Shown piece by piece: positions 1 through 6,062 of a stretch of DNA of 8,635 nt. Within the stretch, counting starts at the first letter, position 1. Every line of letters starts with the position of its first letter. A model generated the notes under the pieces. It was not told the origin of the DNA. It did no database searches and worked only from the letters and a program-made list of their open reading frames with translations. A program made the position numbers and the translations under genes. This stretch comes from Methylobacterium sp. (GTDB lineage Bacteria; Pseudomonadota; Alphaproteobacteria; Rhizobiales; Beijerinckiaceae). The stretch spans positions 1-8,635 of the forward strand of contig JAJKJG010000332.1 of NCBI GenBank assembly GCA_021154065.1. Reading direction: 5' to 3'.

Positions 1-57
1 GTCCAGAAGAGGAGCAGATGTCCCGCAACCGTAAGGATTGCGCGCCGTCAACGTGCC
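1..57 (+). other. Leader region upstream of the binding-protein gene, perhaps including the end of a preceding gene
   Basis: No start codon with a good ribosome site leads directly into the binding-protein gene here. A purine-rich AAGAGGAG at 7-14 lies 3 bases before an ATG at 18, which opens a 16-codon frame ending in TAG at 66-68, overlapping the start of the next gene. That frame is also open back to the window edge, so it may equally be the tail of an upstream gene. A second frame from the edge stops at 32-34. The window is too short on this side to decide. Confidence 0.3.
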
Positions 58-900
58 ATGAACTTTAGTCGTATGGTCCTGTCCCTGCTCGGGTGGGTTG
101 CCGGGCTCGCGGCCGCCGCTCCCGCCGTTGCCCAGGACGTCGCGATCCCGAACCTGTGGGACCCGCGCGCCCGTCAGGAGCGCCCCGACCTTTCCGGCCT
201 GCGCACGGTCCGCTTCCTGACCGACGACGACTTTCCGCCGCTGCATTTCGTCGGCCCGGACGGCGCGCCGACCGGGTTCTCGGTCGAGCTCGCGCGCGCC
301 GCCTGCGAGCGCCTCGGCATCACCTGCACCATCCAGGCCCGCCGTTTCGACACCCTCGCCGACGCCCTGTCGGAAGCGCGCGGCGACGTCATCGCCGCCG
401 CGATGCCGATCACGCCGGCGCTGCGCCGGCGTTTCTCGGTGACCTTGCCGTATTTCCGGTTCCCGGCGCGTTTTGCGGCGCGCGCCGACAAGGGCCAGCC
501 GGAGCCGAACCCGCGCGCGCTCGACGGCCGCACCGTCGCCGTCGTGCAGGGGACCGCCCACGAGGCGTATCTGAAAGCCTTCTTCGCGCGCGCGACGGTG
601 CGCGGCTTCGAGGATCTGATCGCCGCCGAAGGCGCGGTGCGGCGCGGCGAAGCCGACTACGTGTTCGGCGACGGGCTCGGGCTTTCGCTCTGGCTCGGCG
701 GCACTGACGCCGCCGGATGCTGCGGCTTCATCGGCGGGCCCTACATCGAGAGCCGCTTCTTCGGCGAAGGCATCGGCTTCATCGTGCGCAAGGACGACGA
801 GCTCCTGCGCCGCGCCTTCGACCACGCGCTGCAGCGGTTGTGGGACGAGGGCAAATATGCCGAGCTGTACCTGCGCTTCTTCCCGGTAAGCCCGTTCTGA
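58..900 (+). CDS. Periplasmic amino-acid-type solute-binding protein (SBP family 3)
   Basis: A 280-residue exported protein predicted to bind a small polar solute, most likely an amino acid, in the periplasm. The first 25 residues form a classic signal peptide: Arg5, a hydrophobic core at 7-21, and an Ala23-Val24-Ala25 cleavage motif. The mature part follows the SBP_bac_3 pattern: a [10 protein letters not shown] opening strand near 55-64, [15 protein letters not shown] at 73-87, and the [12 protein letters not shown] segment (115-126), where family members use an Arg to hold the ligand carboxylate. [11 protein letters not shown] (162-172) opens the second lobe and EADYVFGDG (198-206) carries the usual late Asp. 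Cys83/Cys90 and Cys221/Cys222 could form disulfides. No permease or ATPase gene is adjacent, so it is an orphan binding protein or serves a distant transporter. ATG 58 was chosen because it gives a complete signal peptide; ATG 73 would also work. Neither has a strong ribosome site. The ligand cannot be named from sequence. Confidence 0.9.
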   Translation: MNFSRMVLSLLGWVAGLAAAAPAVAQDVAIPNLWDPRARQERPDLSGLRTVRFLTDDDFPPLHFVGPDGAPTGFSVELARAACERLGITCTIQARRFDTLADALSEARGDVIAAAMPITPALRRRFSVTLPYFRFPARFAARADKGQPEPNPRALDGRTVAVVQGTAHEAYLKAFFARATVRGFEDLIAAEGAVRRGEADYVFGDGLGLSLWLGGTDAAGCCGFIGGPYIESRFFGEGIGFIVRKDDELLRRAFDHALQRLWDEGKYAELYLRFFPVSPF

Positions 901-902
901 CG

Positions 903-2621
903 ATGTCCGCGATTTCCATCGAGCCTGCCCTCGCCGAGGCTGCGCAGAGCGCGGCCGCGTGGCCGTTCGAGGAGGCGCGCAAGCTCGTCTCCCGGCTCGA
1001 GCGCACCGGCAAGAACGAGGCGCTGTTCGAGACCGGCTACGGGCCTTCGGGACTGCCGCATATCGGCACCTTCGGCGAGGTCGCGCGCACCTCGATGGTG
1101 CGCCACGCCTTCCGCGTGCTCACCGGCGACAAGGTCAAGACTCACCTGATCGCCTTCTCGGACGACATGGACGGCCTGCGGAAGCTGCCGGACAACGTGC
1201 CGAACCGCGAGTTCATCGCGCCCCACCTCGGCAAGCCGCTGTCCGAGGTGCCGGATCCGTTCGGGACGCATGCGAGCTTCGGCGCGCACAACAACGCGCG
1301 GCTGCGTGCCTTCCTCGACGCCTTCGGCTTCGATTACGAGTTCCTGTCGGCGACCGAGTGCTACCGCTCCGGCCGTTTCGACGCGACGCTGCTCACCGTG
1401 CTCGAGCGCTACGACGCCGTGATGGCGATCATGCTGCCGTCGCTGCGCGAGGAGCGCCAGCAGACCTACTCGCCCTTCCTGCCTCTGCATCCGCGCACTG
1501 GCGAGGTCATGCAGGTGCCGATCGACGAGGTACGGCCTGACGCCGGCACGATCGTCTGGCGCGATCCCGGGACCGGCGAGCGCTTCGAGACGCCGGTCAC
1601 CGGCGGGCGCGCCAAGCTGCAGTGGAAGCCGGACTGGGCGATGCGCTGGGTCGCGCTCGGCGTCGACTATGAGATGGCTGGCAAGGACCTCATCGATTCC
1701 GTCAAGCTTTCCGGCGAGATCGCGCGCGCCATCGGCGGCGAGCCGCCGGAAAGCTTCAACTACGAGCTCTTCCTCGACGAGAAGGGCCGCAAGATCTCGA
1801 AATCATTGGGAAACGGCCTGACGATCGACGACTGGCTCGCCTACGGCACGCCGGAAAGTCTCTCGCTCTTTATGTACAACCGGCCGCGCGAGGCGAAGCG
1901 GCTGTTCTTCGACGTGATCCCGCGCCATGTCGACGATTATCTGGCTTTCCTCGAGAAATTCCCGGGCCAGGATGCCAAAACCAGGCTCGGAAACCCGGTC
2001 TGGCACATCCACGCCGGCGCGCCGCCGGCGCCCGAGCTCGTGACGAGCGGCGCGCCTGCCGGGAAGGCAGCCTCCCTTTCGTTCTCGATGCTCATGAACC
2101 TCGTCGCGGTCGCGAATTCCGAGGACGCGGGCGTGCTCTGGGGCTTCATCCGCCGCTACGCGCCCGGCGTGTCGCCGGCGACGCATCCGCGGCTCGACCG
2201 GCTCGTCGGCCACGCCGTGCGCTACTATCGCGATTTCGTTCGACCGGCGAAGCGCTACCGGCTGCCGAACGAGGCCGAGCGTGCGGCGCTGTCGGAGCTT
2301 GCCGAGGCGCTTGCCTCCCATGAAGGCTCGACCGATGCCGAGGCCCTGCAGGCCGTCGTCTACGAGGTCGGGCGCCGGCATTTCCCCGACACCTCCGGCA
2401 AGTCGAAGAGCCCCGACGGGCGCCCCGGCGTCGCCCAGACCTGGTTCGCGACGATCTACCAGATCCTGCTCGGCGAGGAGCGCGGCCCGCGCTTCGGCTC
2501 CTTCGTCGCTCTCTACGGCGTCGCCGAGACCCGCGCCCTCATCGCCCGCGCGCTTGCCGGCGAGCTTCTGCGCGAGCACGAGGCGTTCGTGGCGGAACGG
2601 GCGCGCCCGGCGGCGGAATAG
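903..2621 (+). CDS. lysK: Lysyl-tRNA synthetase, class I
   Basis: Cytoplasmic enzyme (572 residues) that attaches lysine to tRNA-Lys using ATP. It is the class I form, typical of archaea, spirochaetes and alphaproteobacteria, and is unrelated to class II LysS. The class I nucleotide-binding signatures are clear: [13 protein letters not shown] at 47-59 with the HIGH-type HIGT at 53-56, and KISKSLGN at 297-304 as the KMSKS loop. [14 protein letters not shown] (85-98) and the WKPDWAMRW segment (241-249) are also characteristic. The region after about residue 330 corresponds to the helical anticodon-binding part. The frame is open upstream to 717, but ATG 903 is preferred because it starts 2 bases after the binding-protein stop and gives the family's expected N-terminus. 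No strong Shine-Dalgarno is visible, so translational coupling to the upstream gene is likely. The aldolase gene follows after 41 bases. Confidence 0.96.
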   Translation: MSAISIEPALAEAAQSAAAWPFEEARKLVSRLERTGKNEALFETGYGPSGLPHIGTFGEVARTSMVRHAFRVLTGDKVKTHLIAFSDDMDGLRKLPDNVPNREFIAPHLGKPLSEVPDPFGTHASFGAHNNARLRAFLDAFGFDYEFLSATECYRSGRFDATLLTVLERYDAVMAIMLPSLREERQQTYSPFLPLHPRTGEVMQVPIDEVRPDAGTIVWRDPGTGERFETPVTGGRAKLQWKPDWAMRWVALGVDYEMAGKDLIDSVKLSGEIARAIGGEPPESFNYELFLDEKGRKISKSLGNGLTIDDWLAYGTPESLSLFMYNRPREAKRLFFDVIPRHVDDYLAFLEKFPGQDAKTRLGNPVWHIHAGAPPAPELVTSGAPAGKAASLSFSMLMNLVAVANSEDAGVLWGFIRRYAPGVSPATHPRLDRLVGHAVRYYRDFVRPAKRYRLPNEAERAALSELAEALASHEGSTDAEALQAVVYEVGRRHFPDTSGKSKSPDGRPGVAQTWFATIYQILLGEERGPRFGSFVALYGVAETRALIARALAGELLREHEAFVAERARPAAE

Positions 2622-2625
2622 GTTC

Positions 2626-2631
2626 AGGAGG
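2626..2631 (+). promoter_or_regulatory. Consensus Shine-Dalgarno without a matching start
   Basis: AGGAGG lies five bases after the lysK stop, but no usable start codon follows at normal distance. The next ATG (2649) is 17 bases away and opens only a nine-codon frame, and the aldolase GTG is 31 bases away. The site may help ribosomes reinitiate between lysK and the aldolase gene, or may be chance. Confidence 0.3.
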
Positions 2632-2662
2632 CCAAGTCTCACCCGGCGATGCGGAGAACGAG

Positions 2663-3559
2663 GTGCCGATGCTTCTGAAGGGGCTTTCCGCTTTCCCGAT
2701 CACGCCGGCGGACGCCGAGGGTCGGGTTGAGGTTGACGCCCTTCGCAGGCTCGTCGCCTCGCTGTGTGCCGCTAAGGTCGACTCCATCGGCCTCCTCGGC
2801 AGCACCGGCACCTATGCCTATCTTTCGCGCATCGAGCGTCGCCGCGCGCTCGATGCCGCGATCGAGGAGGCTGGCGGGAAGGCCCCCATCCTTGTCGGGG
2901 TCGGCGCGCTGCGCACCGATGACGCCGTGCGGCTCGCCGAGGACGCGAAGGCCGCCGGAGCGGCCGCCGGCCTTCTGGCGCCCGTGTCCTACACGCCGCT
3001 CGCCGAGGAGGAGGTGTTTCAACACTTCGCCACGGTGGCGCGAGCGAGCGGGCTGCCGCTCTGCATCTACGACAATCCCGCCACCACGCATTTCCGCTTC
3101 AGCCCGGCGCTCGTCGGCCGACTGAGCCGCCTGCCGGGCATCATCGCCGTGAAGAGTCCCGCCCCGGAGCCGCAGGCCGTCGCCGCGCATCTGGCGGAGC
3201 TCCGCGGCCTCGTGCCGGACGGGTTCTCGCTCGGCTACAGCGGTGACTGGAGGTCGGTGGAGGCGCTCATCGCCGGCGGCGACGCCTGGTACAGCGTGAT
3301 CGCCGGCCTGTTTCCACGAGTCAGCATGGCGATCGTCGAGGCGGTCCGGAAGGGCGATGATTCGGGGGCGCGCCTGCTCAACGAGCGCTTGGAACCGCTC
3401 TGGAGCCTGTTCAAGGAGTTCTCCAGCTTGCGCGTGATCTACGCCAGCGCCGATCTGCTCGGCATCTGCCGCGCCGAGCCGCCGCGCCCGCTGCTGCCGC
3501 TCGCCGGCGCGGCTCGGCAGCGCGTCGCCGACGTCCTGGCAGCGTTGAACTTGAGCTGA
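2663..3559 (+). CDS. DHDPS/NAL (DapA-like) family aldolase
   Basis: A 298-residue (beta/alpha)8-barrel protein of the dihydrodipicolinate synthase/N-acetylneuraminate lyase family, whose members join or split 2-keto acids through a Schiff base on lysine. Visible family landmarks are GLLGSTGTYAYLSRIERR (43-60, the GTTGE-type loop), Tyr110 after PVS, LCIYDNPATTHF (133-144) with the catalytic-type Tyr136, and GIIAVKSPAP (159-168) with Schiff-base Lys164. The usual TGE glutamate is absent, and the Arg that binds the second carboxylate of aspartate semialdehyde in E. coli DapA (five residues after the Tyr) is Thr here. It is therefore probably not the lysine-pathway DapA but a paralogue with an unknown keto-acid substrate. 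The start is GTG 2663, with GGAG at 2653-2656 six bases upstream; ATG 2669 is an alternative. It likely shares a transcript with lysK and ends just before a stem-loop facing a converging gene. Confidence 0.88.
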   Translation: MPMLLKGLSAFPITPADAEGRVEVDALRRLVASLCAAKVDSIGLLGSTGTYAYLSRIERRRALDAAIEEAGGKAPILVGVGALRTDDAVRLAEDAKAAGAAAGLLAPVSYTPLAEEEVFQHFATVARASGLPLCIYDNPATTHFRFSPALVGRLSRLPGIIAVKSPAPEPQAVAAHLAELRGLVPDGFSLGYSGDWRSVEALIAGGDAWYSVIAGLFPRVSMAIVEAVRKGDDSGARLLNERLEPLWSLFKEFSSLRVIYASADLLGICRAEPPRPLLPLAGAARQRVADVLAALNLS

Positions 3560-3581
3560 TCGAGATTTAGCCGATCCGCAC

Positions 3582-3602
3582 CGCGGGATCTGCAGTCCCG
3601 CG
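3582..3602. terminator. GC-rich stem-loop between converging genes
   Basis: A perfect 7-bp inverted repeat (CGCGGGA / TCCCGCG) encloses a 7-base loop that contains the palindrome CTGCAG. It begins 23 bases after the aldolase stop and directly abuts the stop codon of the minus-strand repressor, so it is placed to act on both transcripts. Neither side has a T-tract, so it is at best a weak or factor-assisted terminator or an RNA 3'-end stabiliser. Confidence 0.45.
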
Positions 3603-4232
3603 CTACTGCCGCGCCCACATCACGCGCGCGATCCAGGCGATCTCGCTTGCCGGAATGGTGCGGTCGGGGTGGCCCGGGTTCAGCGCCCTAAGCTCGACGC
3701 TCTTTGCCGTCTTGCGCTTGATCTCCTTCGCCGTGACCTCGCCGCTCGTGGTGCGGACGACGACGCGGTCGCCCTTGCGGGCGTTGGCGCTCGGCGAGAC
3801 GATCAGGATGTCGCCGTCGCGGTAGAGCGGCTCCATCGAATCGCCCTGGACCTCGAGCGCGAACACCTTCTCGTTCGACAGGTCGGGGAACTCGACCTCC
3901 TCCCAGCCCGGCCCGCCGGTCGGCATGCCGTCGTCGGTGAACAGGCGCCCGCCGCCGGCCTGCGTCATGCCGATGAGCGGGATCATGGTCTTCTTCTCGA
4001 TGCCGGGCTCGATCAGGCGCAGGAACTCGTCAAGGCTCGCGCCGGTGGCGCGCAGCACCTTGGCGACCGACTCGGTGGAAGGCCAGCGGTCGCGCCCGTC
4101 CGGGCTCGTGCGCTTCGAGCGGTTGAAGCTCGTGGCATCGAGCCCCGATTTTCGGGCGAGGCCCGAGGCGGACATGCCGTAGCGTTCGGCCAGACGGTCG
4201 ATCGCGGCCCAGATGCGGTCGTGTGAGAGCAT
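3603..4232 (-). CDS. S24 (LexA/CI-like) self-cleaving-type transcriptional repressor
   Basis: A 209-residue regulator with an N-terminal DNA-binding domain and a C-terminal S24 peptidase domain. The helix-turn-helix spans about residues 14-62 (LAERYGMSASGLARKSGLD, then a second helical segment ending near KVLRAT). The C-terminal half has the complete autoproteolysis set seen in LexA and phage CI repressors: Ala92-Gly93 as the scissile bond, Ser132 in GDSMEPLYRDGDILIV as nucleophile, and Lys169 in EVTAKEIKR as general base. It should repress target promoters as a dimer and could be inactivated by RecA-stimulated cleavage, but this is inferred from family behaviour. It is not canonical LexA, because the N-terminus is an XRE/CI-type HTH rather than LexA's winged helix. 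The frame can be extended to TTG 4316, but those codons run through an AT-rich promoter-like patch, so ATG 4232 is preferred. No phage genes are nearby, and the gene looks like a resident chromosomal regulator. Confidence 0.88.
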   Translation of the reverse strand: MLSHDRIWAAIDRLAERYGMSASGLARKSGLDATSFNRSKRTSPDGRDRWPSTESVAKVLRATGASLDEFLRLIEPGIEKKTMIPLIGMTQAGGGRLFTDDGMPTGGPGWEEVEFPDLSNEKVFALEVQGDSMEPLYRDGDILIVSPSANARKGDRVVVRTTSGEVTAKEIKRKTAKSVELRALNPGHPDRTIPASEIAWIARVMWARQ

Positions 4233-4411
4233 GGCGCAGACCCAGAGGGAGGCGGTTCTTTGAGGTGGGAACGCGAGCCTAAAAAAGGAAATAATCCGTT
4301 TTGACGGCAAATGCAATCGGGGTCAGCGAAATTCTTTTGCAGCCCCCCGGCCACCGTTGTCCGTCGCAGCCATACCGTCTAATCCTCCGCAGCCGCCGCG
4401 TCACTCCCTTC
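4233..4411. promoter_or_regulatory. Divergent promoter region between the S24 repressor and DUF952-pyrD
   Basis: This 179-base gap separates genes transcribed in opposite directions and holds the most AT-rich short patch in this part of the window (about 4279-4303). On the minus strand a loose sigma-70-like pair can be drawn, TTGCAT at 4316-4311 with a TATTTC-like element 17 bases on. On the plus strand TTGTCC (4357-4362) and TAATCC (4380-4385), 17 bases apart, could serve DUF952-pyrD. Both -10 elements match the consensus poorly. A location for two outward promoters is well supported by gene layout, but the exact boxes are not. Confidence 0.45.
4296..4307. promoter_or_regulatory. Candidate operator dyad CCGTTTTGACGG
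   Basis: A 12-base dyad with 4-bp perfect arms (CCGT / ACGG) around TTTG lies in the AT-rich part of the divergent region, 64-75 bases before the repressor's ATG. Its place overlapping a likely promoter suits an autoregulatory operator for the S24 repressor. A looser GTTC-N10-GAAC pair sits at 4255-4272, nearer the start codon. Short dyads are common by chance, so both are candidates only. Confidence 0.25.
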
Positions 4412-4753
4412 ATGCCGCTGATCTTCAAAATCTGTCCGGAAAATCTCTGGCGCGCGGCCGAGGACGCCGGCGCCTTCGCCGGCTCGCCGATCGATCGCGG
4501 CGACGGCTTCATCCATTTCTCGACCGCCGCGCAGGCCGCCGAGACCGCCGCGAGGCACTTCTCCGGGCAGGCCGATCTCGTGCTCGTCGCGGTCGAGGCG
4601 GAGGCGCTCGGCGACGCGTTGCGCTATGAGCCGTCCCGCGGCGGGGCGCTGTTCCCGCATCTCTATGGGCCGCTGCCGCTGTCGGCGGTGCGCTGGGTGA
4701 AGCCCTTGCGTCTCGGCCCGGACGGGCGCCACCGCTTCCCGGAGCTGGCATGA
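4412..4753 (+). CDS. DUF952 family protein
   Basis: A 113-residue soluble protein of the DUF952 family, whose biochemical function is, to my knowledge, not established. Family hallmarks are an N-terminal [17 protein letters not shown] segment (residues 4-20), the strongly conserved [20 protein letters not shown] stretch (about 30-49), a middle strand [11 protein letters not shown], and a C-terminal [13 protein letters not shown] motif. I recall a proposed distant relation to ADP-ribosyltransferase-like folds, with the His of the FIHFST motif as a possible functional residue; treat this as unproven. ATG 4412 is chosen because residues before it (frame open to 4301) fall in the promoter region and resemble no protein. 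There is no clear Shine-Dalgarno. Its stop overlaps the pyrD start in ATGA, so the two are very likely translated in a coupled way. Confidence 0.88.
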   Translation: MPLIFKICPENLWRAAEDAGAFAGSPIDRGDGFIHFSTAAQAAETAARHFSGQADLVLVAVEAEALGDALRYEPSRGGALFPHLYGPLPLSAVRWVKPLRLGPDGRHRFPELA

Positions 4754-5841
4754 TCCCGGGGCTTTTCCCGCTCGCTCGCCCGCTGCTCCACGCGCTCGAT
4801 GCCGAGACCGCCCATCAGCTCACCATCAAGGCGCTGGCGCTCGCCCCGCACGGCGCGGCGCCGGCGGACGATCCGCGCCTCGAAGTCGCGGCGTTCGGGC
4901 GCCGCTTTCCGAACCCGGTCGGGCTCGCGGCCGGCTTCGACAAGCAATGCGAGGTGCCGGACGCGCTCATCGCGCTCGGCTTCGGCTTCGTCGAGCTCGG
5001 CGGCGTCGTGCCAAAGCCGCAGTCCGGGAACGCCAAGCCGCGGGTGTTCCGCCTGCCGGCCGACGCGGCGGTCATCAACCGGCTCGGGCTCAATAGCGAC
5101 GGGTTGCCTGAGATTCGTGCACGCCTCGCGGCGCGGCGGCGGCGCGGCGGCATCGTCGGCGTCAACATCGGCGCGAACAAGGATTCGTCCGACCGCGCCG
5201 GCGATTACGTGACCTGCATCGAGGCGCTCGCCGCTCTCGTCGACTTCCTCACCGTCAACGTCTCCTCGCCGAACACGCCGGGCCTGCGCGACCTTCAGGG
5301 CGAAGCCTTCCTCGACGATCTCCTCGGGCGCGCCGCCGAAGCCCGCGACCGGGCCGGCGCGGCGGCAAGCGCGCGCCCGGCGCTGCTCCTCAAGATCGCG
5401 CCGGACCTTGCCCTCGACGCGCTCGACGCGCTCGTCGCGACGGCGCTCCGGCGCGGGGTCGACGGCCTCATCGTCTCGAACACGACGATCGCCCGCCCGC
5501 CGCAACTGCGCGAGCGCGAGCTCGCCAAGGAAAGCGGCGGGCTCTCGGGCAAGCCGCTCTTCGGGCTTTCGACGACGATGCTCGCCGAAACCTATCTGCG
5601 CGTCGGGGGCAAGGTGCCGCTGATCGGCGTCGGCGGCGTCGACTCGGCTGACGCCGCCTGGACCAAGATCCGCGCCGGCGCGTCGCTCGTCCAGCTCTAC
5701 ACGGCGCTCGTCTATAAGGGCCCGGCGCTGATCGAGGAGATCAAGCGCGGCCTCTGCGGCCGGCTCGACGACGCGGCGGCCCCGCTCGCGGACGCGGTCG
5801 GCCGCGACGCGGCGCGCATCGCGGCGGGCGAGCTCCGCTAG
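4750..5841 (+). CDS. pyrD: Dihydroorotate dehydrogenase (quinone), class 2
   Basis: A 363-residue FMN enzyme oxidising dihydroorotate to orotate in de novo pyrimidine synthesis, passing electrons to membrane quinone. An amphipathic N-terminal extension (about 1-35) fits class 2 membrane association. Motifs in order: [12 protein letters not shown] (55-66, Lys65), [15 protein letters not shown] (88-102), INRLGLN (109-115), [11 protein letters not shown] (137-147), [14 protein letters not shown] (170-183) with catalytic Ser173, [28 protein letters not shown] and the phosphate-binding [33 protein letters not shown]. Length matches the family. One oddity: E. coli PyrD has GTVTP, with Thr86 contacting FMN, where this protein has GGVVP (84-88), so both threonines are replaced. 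The other core residues are intact, so activity is expected. It is coupled to DUF952 by a 4-base overlap. Confidence 0.96.
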   Translation: MIPGLFPLARPLLHALDAETAHQLTIKALALAPHGAAPADDPRLEVAAFGRRFPNPVGLAAGFDKQCEVPDALIALGFGFVELGGVVPKPQSGNAKPRVFRLPADAAVINRLGLNSDGLPEIRARLAARRRRGGIVGVNIGANKDSSDRAGDYVTCIEALAALVDFLTVNVSSPNTPGLRDLQGEAFLDDLLGRAAEARDRAGAAASARPALLLKIAPDLALDALDALVATALRRGVDGLIVSNTTIARPPQLRERELAKESGGLSGKPLFGLSTTMLAETYLRVGGKVPLIGVGGVDSADAAWTKIRAGASLVQLYTALVYKGPALIEEIKRGLCGRLDDAAAPLADAVGRDAARIAAGELR

Positions 5842-6062
5842 GGTTTCATAGCCGTGCCATGGCGGCCCGGTACCGATCACCATCTGAGCCCTGCAGCTCC
5901 GGCAGCCGGCAAAGCCGCAATTCCCGATCCACGCTCTCGACACATTCGCGCTCGAATGAGACTTGGCCTTGGCGGAACGGGTCAGCCTCGCGCGGCTATG
6001 CCGAAGACCTCGCCCGGGCGTAAACGCTCCTCGACACCGAACTCGAAACGGACAAAGGGCAG
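5842..6062. other. Intergenic region, no recognisable gene
   Basis: This 221-base stretch lies between pyrD and the methyltransferase gene. Open frames cross it on both strands, but none gives a recognisable protein and most run on as shadows of neighbours. There is no tRNA-like T-loop and no U-tract terminator for pyrD. It contains a GCCATGGC palindrome shortly after the pyrD stop and a perfect 6-bp dyad at 5943-5958. It probably holds the methyltransferase promoter, but I cannot point to convincing -35 and -10 boxes. Confidence 0.5.
5943..5958. repeat. Inverted repeat CATTCG-CGCT-CGAATG
   Basis: Perfect 6-bp arms enclose a 4-base centre, 105 bases before the methyltransferase start. It could be an operator or a small stem-loop. 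Nothing around it distinguishes these, and chance is possible. Confidence 0.3.

Noticed and set aside
717..902. Extended lysK start giving a 634-residue protein
   Set aside because: The extra residues are an out-of-frame reading of the binding-protein gene's 3' end, are Arg/Leu-rich, and do not resemble LysRS; ATG 903 fits the family.
1803..2642. 279-codon minus-strand open frame opposite the end of lysK
   Set aside because: Antisense shadow of lysK with an Arg/Gly-rich composition and no motifs.
4255..4272. Alphaproteobacterial LexA box
   Set aside because: The known box is a direct repeat GTTC-N7-GTTC; here the arms are inverted (GTTC-N10-GAAC) with a different spacer, so it is not an SOS box.
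4233..4316. N-terminal extension of the S24 repressor from TTG 4316
   Set aside because: The added codons cover the AT-rich promoter-like patch and the candidate operator; ATG 4232 gives the usual start of this regulator type.
4663..5943. 426-codon minus-strand open frame opposite pyrD
   Set aside because: Long antisense frames are expected in GC-rich DNA. The product is low-complexity, rich in Arg, Ala and Glu, with no recognisable domain, while pyrD on the other strand is certain.
5842..6062. tRNA or other structured RNA gene in the gap after pyrD
   Set aside because: No cloverleaf arms, T-loop consensus or long stem could be found by eye.
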